Positions 46,159 through 53,086 of a DNA stretch of 64,000 nucleotides are shown here, piece by piece. Made by a program: the position numbers and the translations under genes. Source of the stretch: Flavobacteriales bacterium (GTDB taxonomy: Bacteria > Bacteroidota > Bacteroidia > Flavobacteriales_F > PHOS-HE28); the NCBI GenBank assembly GCA_016702645.1, contig JADJDP010000023.1:1-64000 (forward strand). The letters are read 5' to 3'. Positions within the stretch are counted from its first letter, which is position 1; every line of letters begins with the position of its first letter. Under the pieces are notes generated by a model that was not told where the DNA came from, ran no database searches, and saw only the letters and a program-made list of their open reading frames with translations.

Positions 46159-47037
46159 CTAGGCACCGAGCACCCGCAACAGGGAGGCGACCTGCGATTC
46201 CCACAACGAACGGGTCTCGTCCACCTCATTGGGCCAGGCGTGATCGGTGACGATCAGCGCCACCTCGTTCGTCATGGCATCGATGCGGATGCGGAACTCA
46301 TAGAAGGAGGCCTCATCCGTGTCGTCGTTGCGGTGGAAGCGGATCACTTCGGGCGCCTTGCGACCGATCATGGTGGCAGCCTCTTCGTCATTGCCCCACT
46401 TGAACGTGTATTGGTCGCCACGGACGTCCACGTCGTCACAGTACCATTCACTGAAGCCGCTGGGGGTGCTGATAAGGTCGAAGAGCACGTTGGGCGCGCT
46501 GCGCACCTCGAACTCCATGGTCACGCGTTCCTTCAATGGTTTTTTCTCCACCGGCTTCGGTGGAATCACGACCGGTTTGGGTGCAGCGGTTTTCGGGGAA
46601 GTAGCAGCGGCTCTTTCCGGTGCTTTGGTCGCTGGTTGCTTTGAAGGAGCAGGTGCGGCTTTGGTAACCGGCGGGGGAGGTGCTGGTTTCGACGCTACCT
46701 CTTTCACAGGCGCTGACACCTTCTTCGCTACGATCGATGGCTTGTTGGCAAGGGTTTTTGGTGCGGCTTTCACCGGTGCCTTTTTCGCCATCACCTTCTT
46801 CGCCACTACTGCCTTCTTCACGACCTTTTTCGCCGGGGCAGCAGTTCGCTTGCCTTTCGGGACAACCTTCTTCACTATCGGTTTTGGGGCTTTTTTGGAC
46901 TTCACCACCGCCTTCTTCTTCGCCGGGGCCTTTTTCACGGCCTTTTTCTTCGCCGGGACCACCTTCTTCACGCTCTTCGGCTTCGCTGCCGATCGCTTGT
47001 TGGCACTGCCTTTAGCAGCGCTCTTCTTCTTGGCCAT
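46159..47037 (-). CDS. Histone H1-like lysine-rich region fused to a START-like domain
   Basis: A 292-residue protein in two parts. Residues 1-~110 are Lys/Ala/Val-rich with repeats such as KKVVPAKKKAVKKAPAKKK, like histone H1 or bacterial H1-like proteins; ~110-165 are Pro/Ala-rich. Residues ~168-292 match the Bacteroidota START-like (AHSA1/SRPBCC) family: TMEFEVRSAPNVLFDLISTP, GFSEWYCDDVDVRGDQYTFKW, and LWESQVASLLRVLGA. Such START-like proteins usually are only ~130 residues. The N-terminus could bind DNA or RNA; this is inference from composition. A well-spaced promoter precedes it, and lptFG begins 33 bases on. Confidence 0.85.
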   Translation of the reverse strand: MAKKKSAAKGSANKRSAAKPKSVKKVVPAKKKAVKKAPAKKKAVVKSKKAPKPIVKKVVPKGKRTAAPAKKVVKKAVVAKKVMAKKAPVKAAPKTLANKPSIVAKKVSAPVKEVASKPAPPPPVTKAAPAPSKQPATKAPERAAATSPKTAAPKPVVIPPKPVEKKPLKERVTMEFEVRSAPNVLFDLISTPSGFSEWYCDDVDVRGDQYTFKWGNDEEAATMIGRKAPEVIRFHRNDDTDEASFYEFRIRIDAMTNEVALIVTDHAWPNEVDETRSLWESQVASLLRVLGA

Positions 47038-47070
47038 GGCGGTATTGCGTAGGGTTGGTACGGGTGCGGC

Positions 47071-47100
47071 TAAAGGTAGAGAAAGGCGTTACCCGTGCAA
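47071..47100 (-). promoter_or_regulatory. Promoter of the H1-like/START gene (TTG-N19-TACCTTTA)
   Basis: On the minus strand TTG (47100-47098), 19 bases, TACCTTTA (47078-47071), one mismatch from consensus. It sits 33 bases before the ATG. Confidence 0.5.
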
Positions 47101-47106
47101 GTCCCA

Positions 47107-47141
47107 TTGGGTTTCGCGGGTGTTATCGATCTCTATATTTG
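47107..47141 (+). promoter_or_regulatory. Promoter of tRNA-Met (TTG ... TATATTTG)
   Basis: TTG at 47107-47109 and an exact TAnnTTTG at 47134-47141, with a 24-base spacer (longer than the usual 19-21). The tRNA begins 28 bases later. Confidence 0.5.
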
Positions 47142-47169
47142 CCGCCCCTTGGCAAAAGCCTTGGTTCTT

Positions 47170-47243
47170 GGCGCGGTAGCTCAGCTGGTTAGAGCGCATG
47201 ATTCATAATCCTGAGGTCGGGAGTTCAAGTCTCCCCCGCGCTA
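47170..47243 (+). tRNA. tRNA-Met (CAU anticodon)
   Basis: A 74-base cloverleaf: acceptor GGCGCGG / CCGCGCT, D-arm GCTCAGCTGGTTAGAGC, anticodon loop TTCATAA (CAT), T-arm GGGAGTTCAAGTCTCCC. No CCA is encoded. The anticodon stem has a T-C mismatch at its third pair (CATGA / TCCTG). The first acceptor pair is G-T rather than the mismatched 1-72 of initiators, so an elongator is favoured; the CAT anticodon alone cannot exclude tRNA-Ile2 (lysidine-modified). Confidence 0.9.
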
Positions 47244-47246
47244 CGG

Positions 47247-47272
47247 AGGCCATCGGAAACGGTGGCCTTTTT
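47247..47272 (+). terminator. Rho-independent terminator of tRNA-Met
   Basis: GGCCATCG, GAAA loop, CGGTGGCC (one G-T pair), then TTTTT, starting 4 bases after the tRNA. Confidence 0.75.
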
Positions 47273-47287
47273 CGTTCCTTGCTCCGC

Positions 47288-47704
47288 ATGAGGACCTCCG
47301 CGTTGCTTGTACTTCTGTTAGCCACGTCCTGCGGCACCTTCACGGGCGCGGATGAGCGGTCGATACGGAGCGTGCTGTCCGAACAGGAGGCCGCATGGGA
47401 CCGGGGCGACATACCTGGCTTCATGGAGGGTTATGCCGATACCATCTGCTTCGTCAGCAAGCGTGGTCGTACCTGCGGAAAGGAAGCGGTCACCACCAAT
47501 TACCTCGCGTCCTATCCGGACAAGGCCGCCATGGGGGATCTGACCTTCACCATCCATGAAGTGGTACCGGCGGGTCCCCAGAACGCCTGGGTGAGCGGGG
47601 GGTGGTCGTTGTTCCGCGAGGCTGACACGCTCGGAGGGTCCTTCGCGCTTTTGTGGCAGAAGCAAGAGTCGGGCTGGCTGATCGTACGCGACCACACCAA
47701 TTGA
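47288..47704 (+). CDS. SnoaL/DUF4440-type lipoprotein
   Basis: A 138-residue protein starting MRTSALLVLLLATSCG, a lipoprotein signal with lipobox ATSC. The rest matches the small NTF2-like DUF4440 fold: VLSEQEAAWDRGDIPGFMEGYADTI near the start and the closing strands FALLWQKQESGWLIVRDHTN. NTF2-like folds bind small ligands or act as enzymes; no catalytic residues can be assigned. An in-frame start inside the tRNA is not real. Confidence 0.85.
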   Translation: MRTSALLVLLLATSCGTFTGADERSIRSVLSEQEAAWDRGDIPGFMEGYADTICFVSKRGRTCGKEAVTTNYLASYPDKAAMGDLTFTIHEVVPAGPQNAWVSGGWSLFREADTLGGSFALLWQKQESGWLIVRDHTN

Positions 47705-47744
47705 CCGGCGGATACCTTTCACACCACGCAAACTCACTCTGCCG

Positions 47745-48377
47745 TTGGACCTGTCCTCTCTTGCAACGCTCGTCATCATCATCATGACGGTATTGATCTC
47801 CGTCACGGCATTCGGCAACGTCAACATTTTCGGCGAGTTGCTCTTCGACCCGTACCTGATCAAGCTGCGCGGCCAGTGGTACCGCTTCTTCACGCACGCG
47901 TTCGTGCACGCGAACTGGTCGCACTTACTGGTGAACATGTTCGTACTGTACATGTTCGGCCGCAACGTGGAGCCGTTGTTGGGGGTGCTCACCAATGGCT
48001 CCGCCCTGCTCCCGTACCTGGCCCTGTATGTGGGTGGTATCGTTTTCTCCTCGCTGCCTTCCTATCGCCGTCACGTGAACGACCCGAATTACAGGGCCGT
48101 GGGTGCGAGCGGTGCTGTGAGCGCCGTTCTCTTTGCACAGATCCTCATGCTGCCCACCATGCCCGTTCGCATCATGTTCATCCCGGTGGACCTTCCAGCT
48201 TGGGTCTTCGGCATCATCTATTTGTGGTACTCCTGGTACATGGACAAACGCGGTGGTGACAATGTCGCGCACGACGCGCACTTCTTCGGGGCTGTTTATG
48301 GTATCGTATTCATCACCTTATTGGACCCATCCCTTCTGTTGCACATCGGTTCTTTCCAACGCAGCCTCGGATTATGA
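47745..48377 (+). CDS. Rhomboid-family intramembrane serine protease
   Basis: A 210-residue membrane protein of six helices, which cleaves substrate helices within the membrane. Catalytic Ser122 lies in VGASGAVSA and the partner His179 in AHDAHFFGAVYG; HANWSHLLVNMFVLYMFG carries the conserved loop-1/helix-2 HxxxN elements. The start is probably TTG at 47745, since an ATG at 47784 would cut the first helix. The stop overlaps the gmhB ATG by 4 bases. Confidence 0.92.
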   Translation: MDLSSLATLVIIIMTVLISVTAFGNVNIFGELLFDPYLIKLRGQWYRFFTHAFVHANWSHLLVNMFVLYMFGRNVEPLLGVLTNGSALLPYLALYVGGIVFSSLPSYRRHVNDPNYRAVGASGAVSAVLFAQILMLPTMPVRIMFIPVDLPAWVFGIIYLWYSWYMDKRGGDNVAHDAHFFGAVYGIVFITLLDPSLLLHIGSFQRSLGL

Positions 48378-48871
48378 GCCTGCGGCCTGCTGTGTTCCTG
48401 GACCGCGACGGGGTCATCAACCGCGAACGCGATGCACATACGTGGCTTTTGGAGGATTTCGAGGTGCTGCCCGGAGTGCCTGAGGCTGTGAAGGCTTTGC
48501 GCAGTGCTGGATATGAAGTCCTGGTCATCACCAATCAGAGCGGCATCGGGTTGGGGCTCTATGACCACACTGCTGTCGAAGAAGTGCATCGTTATCTTCA
48601 CGACATGTTCGCTGCGCACGGCGCACAGGTCACCGCCATCTACTATTGCCCGCATCACCCTTCAGGCGGGAAGTGCTTGTGTCGCAAGCCCGGCGGCCTT
48701 TTGCTGGAGCGAGCCATTGCGCGCTTCGGGATCGATGCATCACGTTCCGTGATGATCGGGGATCGGCAACGCGACGTTGATGCGGCTGCATCCGTGGGCG
48801 TGCGGGGTTTGTTGGTGGAAGCCAACGCACCTTTGCTGCCGCTGATCAACAACGAAGTGCTGCACGCATGA
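48374..48871 (+). CDS. gmhB: D-glycero-D-manno-heptose 1,7-bisphosphate 7-phosphatase
   Basis: A HAD-superfamily phosphatase of LPS heptose synthesis, 165 residues. Asp10 and Asp12 in FLDRDGVIN are the nucleophile and acid/base; ITNQSGIGLGLY and GDRQRDVDAA supply the other HAD motifs. The zinc-binding loop YYCPHHPSGGKCLCRKP is diagnostic of GmhB. Other heptose genes are not in the window. It is coupled by ATGA overlaps to both neighbours. Confidence 0.93.
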   Translation: MSLRPAVFLDRDGVINRERDAHTWLLEDFEVLPGVPEAVKALRSAGYEVLVITNQSGIGLGLYDHTAVEEVHRYLHDMFAAHGAQVTAIYYCPHHPSGGKCLCRKPGGLLLERAIARFGIDASRSVMIGDRQRDVDAAASVGVRGLLVEANAPLLPLINNEVLHA

Positions 48872-49710
48872 AGCTGCTGCTGAACATCAACGGTGCATTG
48901 CATCCGGCGAACGAGCCGGTCTTGACGCTCGACAATCGTGCATTCCACTTCGGCGACGGGCTCTTCGAGAGCATGCGCGTGGTCAACGGAAGACCTTGTT
49001 TCGTTGATGCGCATTGGGCACGGCTTTCAACCGGGGCAGAACTGCTCCGTATCGAACTCCCGAAGGGAATGGACCGCTCCGTCTTCGAACGTTCCATCAT
49101 TGAACTCGTCCAAGCGAGCGGTATCAACAGCGGGCGCTGTCGCTTCACGTTGTTCCGGAGTGGTGGTGGTTACTACCGGCCGGATCAGGACCTGGGTTCG
49201 TACACGATCGAACTGGTGCCCATGCAGGAACAACACCACGCGCTCAACCAGAACGGCCTCATGGTGGACATCTGGCCCGAGATGCGAAAACCGATCAATG
49301 AACTCTCCCGCCACAAAACGTTGAACGCGCAGTACTACATCATGGCCGCGCTATGGAGCCGTCAGCGAGGGTTGGACGATTGCCTCCTGCAGAACGAACG
49401 TGGCAACATCATCGAGAGCAGCGCAGGCAATCTCTTCATCGTGAGCAACGGGGTATTGTACACGCCATCCCTGAGCGATGGATGTTTGGGCGGGGTCATG
49501 CGCGCCCAGGTGATCAATCTGGCCCTGGCCAACGGCATCAAGGTATACGAGTGCTCGCTCAATCCACAGAACCTGCTCGCAGCGGATGAACTTTTCTTCA
49601 CGAACGCCATCCTGGGGATCCGTTGGGTGGGGGCGTACCGAACCAAGCGTTATGCGCACAAGCTGAGCGGCACCTTGATGGAACTGCTCGTTGCGAGTAA
49701 CGCTAATTGA
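48868..49710 (+). CDS. Aminotransferase class IV
   Basis: A 280-residue PLP enzyme of fold type IV. Lys150 (LSRHKTLNAQYY) should form the Schiff base; FHFGDGLFESMRV, RGNIIESSAGNLFIV and SLSDGCLGGVMR are family signatures. Candidates are branched-chain aminotransferase, D-amino-acid aminotransferase and 4-amino-4-deoxychorismate lyase; the lyase (PabC-like) is plausible because a separate full-length ilvE exists at 56597. It ends 8 bases into the converging yqgE gene. Confidence 0.9.
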   Translation: MKLLLNINGALHPANEPVLTLDNRAFHFGDGLFESMRVVNGRPCFVDAHWARLSTGAELLRIELPKGMDRSVFERSIIELVQASGINSGRCRFTLFRSGGGYYRPDQDLGSYTIELVPMQEQHHALNQNGLMVDIWPEMRKPINELSRHKTLNAQYYIMAALWSRQRGLDDCLLQNERGNIIESSAGNLFIVSNGVLYTPSLSDGCLGGVMRAQVINLALANGIKVYECSLNPQNLLAADELFFTNAILGIRWVGAYRTKRYAHKLSGTLMELLVASNAN

Positions 49711-50290
49711 GCGAAGGATCTTCCGGGAAGTTCGCCAAGGGTGCGAACTCCTTTCCCATGGACTTCAGCGTGTCGCGCCAAAGGTCCTCATCACGGGTTG
49801 TCATGATGCGTCGCTTGTCCGCCGGTGTGACCAACCACGACTTCTGATCGAGTTCTTTCTTGAGTTGGTCCTTTCCCCAGCCACTGTATCCCACGAAGAA
49901 GCGGACGTGTTTGGAGAGTTTCGGATCGGTGGCAAGGATGGAACGCAATTGTTCGTAGTCGCCACCCATATGCACTCCGTCCACCACTTCCACGCTACCC
50001 AGCACATGCTTCCCAAGGGTGTGCAGGTAATAGAGCTCACCGCTCTGCACAGGCCCCCCGATGCTCACGCGCGAGGACATGGGAGGTAGGTTCTCCATGA
50101 GATCGTTGATCGCCATGTCCATGTGGCGGTTCAGCACGAAGCCGAAAGACCCTTCTTCGTTGTGATCGCAGAGGAGCACCACCGTTCGGCGGAAGTACGG
50201 ATCCGGGAGGTAGGGCTCGCTCACCAACAGGCGACCTTTTCCGGGCTTGTGCCGATTGATGGGATCGAGATCGAGGATGTGCTTTGCCAT
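49703..50290 (-). CDS. YqgE/AlgH family protein
   Basis: A 195-residue protein of a conserved but poorly understood family. MAKHILDLDPINRHKPGKGRLLVSEP opens the fold; DPYFRRTVVLLCDHNEEGSFGFVLNR, IGGPVQSGELYYLH and GYSGWGKDQLKKEL are the strongest signatures. The ATG at 50290 is preferred over a frame extension to 50326. No link to transcription in this organism can be read from the context. Confidence 0.92.
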   Translation of the reverse strand: MAKHILDLDPINRHKPGKGRLLVSEPYLPDPYFRRTVVLLCDHNEEGSFGFVLNRHMDMAINDLMENLPPMSSRVSIGGPVQSGELYYLHTLGKHVLGSVEVVDGVHMGGDYEQLRSILATDPKLSKHVRFFVGYSGWGKDQLKKELDQKSWLVTPADKRRIMTTRDEDLWRDTLKSMGKEFAPLANFPEDPSLN

Positions 50291-50394
50291 GACCGAGGGG
50301 AAGGTAATCGGAAGGTGTCGTCGCACGCAACCCGATCCAGGTATCGGTCGGCTTTGTCCGCACGGATAACTTCGCCCAACAAGTAAGTGGGAAC

Positions 50395-51039
50395 ATGAGC
50401 GACCAACGGCACGTGCATCATCGCAGCGACTATGGATCGAACCGGTTGCTGGAAGAGGACGCTGGTATGGACGCCATGGCTCTCTTCGGCCGTTGGTTCA
50501 GCGACGCGGAAGCCGCGGGTATGCCCGAGCCGCATGCGATGTCGTTGGCCACGCTCGGATCGCTGACCATCAGTTGCAGGATCGTCCTGCTGCGAGCGTT
50601 CGATGCAAAGGGCTTCGTCTTCTACACCAACCAGAACAGCCGCAAGGCAATGGACCTCGAGCGCGATCCACGTGCCGCGCTCACCTTCTTCTGGCCGCAG
50701 CTCGAACGTCAAGTGCGGATCGAGGGAAGAGCGGAGACCGTGGCACCGGAGGAAGCCGACATCTATTTCGCAACGCGCCCGCGCGAGACCCAGGTGGGTG
50801 CGTGGAGCAGCGATCAGAGCAGGCCCGTGGAAGATCGCAAGACGCTGGAGGATCGATACGCGCGCTGGGTCGAGCGCTTCAGCGGATCGGAAGTTCCCCG
50901 TCCGCTGCATTGGGGCGGCTATCGGGTTCGCCCGGTTCGCATCGAGTTCTGGCAGGGAAGACCGGGTCGCTTGCACGACCGACTGGCGTTCGAGAGCTTG
51001 AGCGACGGCAAGTGGGTGCGCGTTCGCTTGCAACCGTGA
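50395..51039 (+). CDS. pdxH: Pyridoxamine 5'-phosphate oxidase
   Basis: An FMN flavoprotein making pyridoxal 5'-phosphate, the cofactor of the aminotransferases here. 214 residues. Signatures: PHAMSLATLG, CRIVLLRAFDAKGFVFYTN, NSRKAMDLERDPRAALTFFW, QVRIEGRAE and a C-terminal WGGYRVRPVRIEFWQGRPGRLHDR, the classic end of the family. The first residue after SLTI is Cys where most have Ser/Ala. Confidence 0.95.
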   Translation: MSDQRHVHHRSDYGSNRLLEEDAGMDAMALFGRWFSDAEAAGMPEPHAMSLATLGSLTISCRIVLLRAFDAKGFVFYTNQNSRKAMDLERDPRAALTFFWPQLERQVRIEGRAETVAPEEADIYFATRPRETQVGAWSSDQSRPVEDRKTLEDRYARWVERFSGSEVPRPLHWGGYRVRPVRIEFWQGRPGRLHDRLAFESLSDGKWVRVRLQP

Positions 51040-51062
51040 ACGAACCCCGATATTGAAAGCGG

Positions 51063-51090
51063 AAGAGCCCCGACCAGGTCGAGGCTCTTT
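51063..51090. terminator. Bidirectional terminator between pdxH and the bTHX gene
   Basis: AGAGCCCCGAC / GTCGAGGCTCT with one mismatched pair on this strand (a G-T pair on the other), loop of 3, then CTTT on the plus strand and CTTCC on the minus. It serves both converging genes. Confidence 0.65.
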
Positions 51091-51110
51091 GCATCTGTAA
51101 GGAGGGGAGA

Positions 51111-51323
51111 CTATTTCTTCTCGGCAGCTTTTTTCGCAGCAGCTTTCTTGGGTGCTGCTTTCTTGGCCGGAGCGGCCTTCTTGGCGGCAGCTTTTTTCGG
51201 AGCGGCCTTTTTTGTGGCGTTCTTGCGGGCGGTCGCGCGCTGGCTGCTGATGCTCGGGCGGGTTTTGCCGGAGCTGCCCATGCGGCGCTTGCCTTTCTTC
51301 GTCTTCTTGTCACCTTTTCCCAT
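51111..51323 (-). CDS. 30S ribosomal protein bTHX with a lysine/alanine-rich tail
   Basis: A 70-residue basic protein. The start MGKGDKKTKKGKRRMGSSGKTRP matches the Bacteroidota/Thermus small-subunit protein bTHX (usually ~25-30 residues, ending after the RP(K)n). Here the end is extended by ~40 residues of KKAAPKKAAAKKAA repeats, similar to histone H1-like proteins. It may sit in the ribosome, bind nucleic acid by its tail, or both. An exact -7 box precedes it by 25 bases. Confidence 0.8.
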   Translation of the reverse strand: MGKGDKKTKKGKRRMGSSGKTRPSISSQRATARKNATKKAAPKKAAAKKAAPAKKAAPKKAAAKKAAEKK

Positions 51324-51348
51324 TGTGCTGCGTGTTGTGGTTAGCGGT

Positions 51349-51356
51349 CAAATGTA
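51349..51356 (-). promoter_or_regulatory. -7 promoter element (TACATTTG) of the bTHX gene
   Basis: An exact TAnnTTTG on the minus strand, 25 bases upstream of the start codon. Confidence 0.5.
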
Positions 51357-51436
51357 CCTGTGTACCATGGTTTGCGCACCGTGCACTTCTCAACGCGCGC
51401 GTGTGGACAGGCATCCTGCGCGGCACGCACCTGTGA

Positions 51437-52120
51437 TCACGTCGTTCCTTCACCGGCCTCGTCGCGGAACCGGCGTTCCAAATGGTTGGCGATATGGACC
51501 ACCTTCCTCGCCCATTCCAGCTTCAAGGCAGCAAGCGCGTCGGCGTCGAGTTGCCAGTTCACGTCCGATGCACGCAGTCGTTCCATCACGGTGTAGAGCG
51601 TGATGGCCGCGGAAACCGAAATGTTGTAGCTCTCCGTGAAACCGTACATCGGTATGCGCAGTTGTATATCGGCGTGCTCCATGAGCACATCGCTGGCACC
51701 GGTGAGTTCCGTTCCGAAACAGAAGGCGAGCGGTCGATCCAGCGCGATCGTGTGCGGTGTGGTATCGGTGGCGCGGGGAGAGGTCACCACGACCGCATAA
51801 CCCGCACGCTTCAAATGTTCCACGCAGCGCAGCGAGTTGTCTTCATTGCCACGCCAGCGATGCATGTCGGTCCATTTCGAGGAACCCAGCGTGACGTCCG
51901 GGTTCACCGTGAACTTGTTGCGGTTCTCGATGATGTGGATGTCCTGCACACCCAGAAGGTCGCAGGTTCGCACCACCGCGCTCGCGTTGTGTGGTTGGTA
52001 GATGTCCTCCATAACGGCGGTGATATGCCGTGTGCGCAGAGGAGCGAGGCGGTCGAATAGCTCCCTCTTGTTGTCGGTGATGAACGCAGCGAGCCGCTCA
52101 TAGAGTTCGTTGTCTTTCAT
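51437..52120 (-). CDS. SpoU-type tRNA/rRNA 2'-O-methyltransferase (TrmH-like)
   Basis: A SPOUT-superfamily methyltransferase of 227 residues, probably TrmH (Gm18 of tRNA). Motif 1: DIYQPHNASAVVRTCDLLG; motif 2: LAFCFGTELTGASD; motif 3: IPMYGFTESYNISVSAAI, which forms the trefoil-knot SAM site. There is no 50-residue L30e-type N-terminal domain, as in TrmH rather than RlmB. The ATG at 52120 is preferred; the HU terminator ends 16 bases upstream. Confidence 0.93.
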   Translation of the reverse strand: MKDNELYERLAAFITDNKRELFDRLAPLRTRHITAVMEDIYQPHNASAVVRTCDLLGVQDIHIIENRNKFTVNPDVTLGSSKWTDMHRWRGNEDNSLRCVEHLKRAGYAVVVTSPRATDTTPHTIALDRPLAFCFGTELTGASDVLMEHADIQLRIPMYGFTESYNISVSAAITLYTVMERLRASDVNWQLDADALAALKLEWARKVVHIANHLERRFRDEAGEGTT

Positions 52121-52136
52121 GGGAATGCAATGCAAA

Positions 52137-52168
52137 AGAAAAGTCCCCCGCCGTAGCGAGGGACTTTC
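52137..52168 (-). terminator. Rho-independent terminator of the HU gene
   Basis: On the minus strand AAAGTCCCTCGC, loop, GCGGGGGACTTTTC and a T-rich run. It separates HU from trmH. Confidence 0.7.
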
Positions 52169-52187
52169 CGAGATCGAAGGGAGGGGC

Positions 52188-52466
52188 TTACTTCACCTTG
52201 CTGGAGAGGTCGGCACCGGCCTTGAACTTCACCACCTTCTTGGCAGCGATCTTGATCTCCTTGCCCGTTTGTGGGTTGCGGCCTTTGCGGGCAGCACGCT
52301 TGGAGATGCTGAAGGTGCCGAAGCCAACGAGAGCAACGCGCTCGCCTTTCTTCAGCGCCTTGGTGGTGCTGGTGACAAAAGCGTCGAGTGCGCGCTTTGC
52401 ATCAGCCTTGGAGATCTTCGCGTCGTTAGCGATGGACTCGATCAATTCAGCTTTGTTCAGACCCAT
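52188..52466 (-). CDS. HU-family DNA-binding protein
   Basis: A 92-residue nucleoid protein that bends DNA as a dimer. N-terminal helices (MGLNKAELIESIANDAKISKADAKRAL) and the DNA-binding arm (GFGTFSISKRAARKGRNPQTGKEIKIAAK) are complete, including the Arg-Asn-Pro loop whose proline intercalates into DNA. The leader is 44 bases and the promoter is the best-matched in the window. Confidence 0.96.
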   Translation of the reverse strand: MGLNKAELIESIANDAKISKADAKRALDAFVTSTTKALKKGERVALVGFGTFSISKRAARKGRNPQTGKEIKIAAKKVVKFKAGADLSSKVK

Positions 52467-52510
52467 GGTTGTGTTTGGTATTTGAGTTGTTGGTTTAGTG
52501 AACTCGTGGA

Positions 52511-52540
52511 CAAATGTATCCGCGAAGCCGCGCCTGTCAA
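52511..52540 (-). promoter_or_regulatory. Promoter of the HU gene (TTG-N19-TACATTTG)
   Basis: On the minus strand TTG (52540-52538), exactly 19 bases, then TACATTTG (52518-52511): a full match to the Bacteroidota -33/-7 consensus. Confidence 0.7.
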
Positions 52541-52675
52541 GGGTTTCCGGCGGCCCATCGGGAGAATGTTGAAAAAACAGGGGTTTTGTTCATAACTACG
52601 TCTACAGCCCGCCCCCAGCAAGGGTTTGCGAAAAGTGACTTCCGGCAAAACAGCAAGTGTTGACCCAACGCCTTT

Positions 52676-53086
52676 TCAGGGCTCGATGAAGACGCGATCG
52701 CTGCCATCGAAGTAGGGTGACTGAACGCTGATGACGCGCAGCGGCGTCGCGGAGGTGGTTGTCACCGAATGCACCGTACCCTTTGGTATCACTACACTAT
52801 GGCCTGCGGCAATGGAGAACACGGAGTCCGCAAGCAGCATGATGCCTGTTCCTTCCAGCACCGTCACATGCTCGGTGTGATAGCGGTGATAGTGTCCTGC
52901 CACCCCGCGTGGTATGCAGATGATGAAGCTGGAACACAGGCTGTCACTGTACAACGGATGTACTTGCAACAAGCTGTCCACGGGGTTGCATAGGAGCATG
53001 GTCGGTGCTAGGTGTTCCTGGGCCCGGAGCGTTCCCGGCGAAGCAAGTGCCATGAAGAAGACCAAGCGAACGACGAGCATGTTCAT
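52676..53086 (-). CDS. Secreted cupin protein
   Basis: A 136-residue protein with a signal peptide (MNMLVVRLVFFMALASPGTLRAQ). The cupin motif 1 is present as HYHRYHTEHVTVLEGTG (HxHxxHxE, metal ligands), then motif 2 as VVIPKGTVHSV (PxxxxH). It is probably a periplasmic metal-dependent sugar or small-molecule binder or isomerase; no substrate can be assigned. Its ATG overlaps the fmt stop by 4 bases, so it is the last gene of the recQ-aag-fmt run. Confidence 0.85.
   Translation of the reverse strand: MNMLVVRLVFFMALASPGTLRAQEHLAPTMLLCNPVDSLLQVHPLYSDSLCSSFIICIPRGVAGHYHRYHTEHVTVLEGTGIMLLADSVFSIAAGHSVVIPKGTVHSVTTTSATPLRVISVQSPYFDGSDRVFIEP

Noticed and set aside
46319..47179. Phe/Thr/Ala-rich plus-strand frame over the lysine-rich gene
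   Set aside because: It is the complement of AAG/AAA repeats; the other strand has a promoter and a START domain.
47198..47287. Upstream start for the 47288 lipoprotein gene
   Set aside because: It would begin inside tRNA-Met and cross its terminator; the ATG at 47288 gives a perfect lipoprotein signal.
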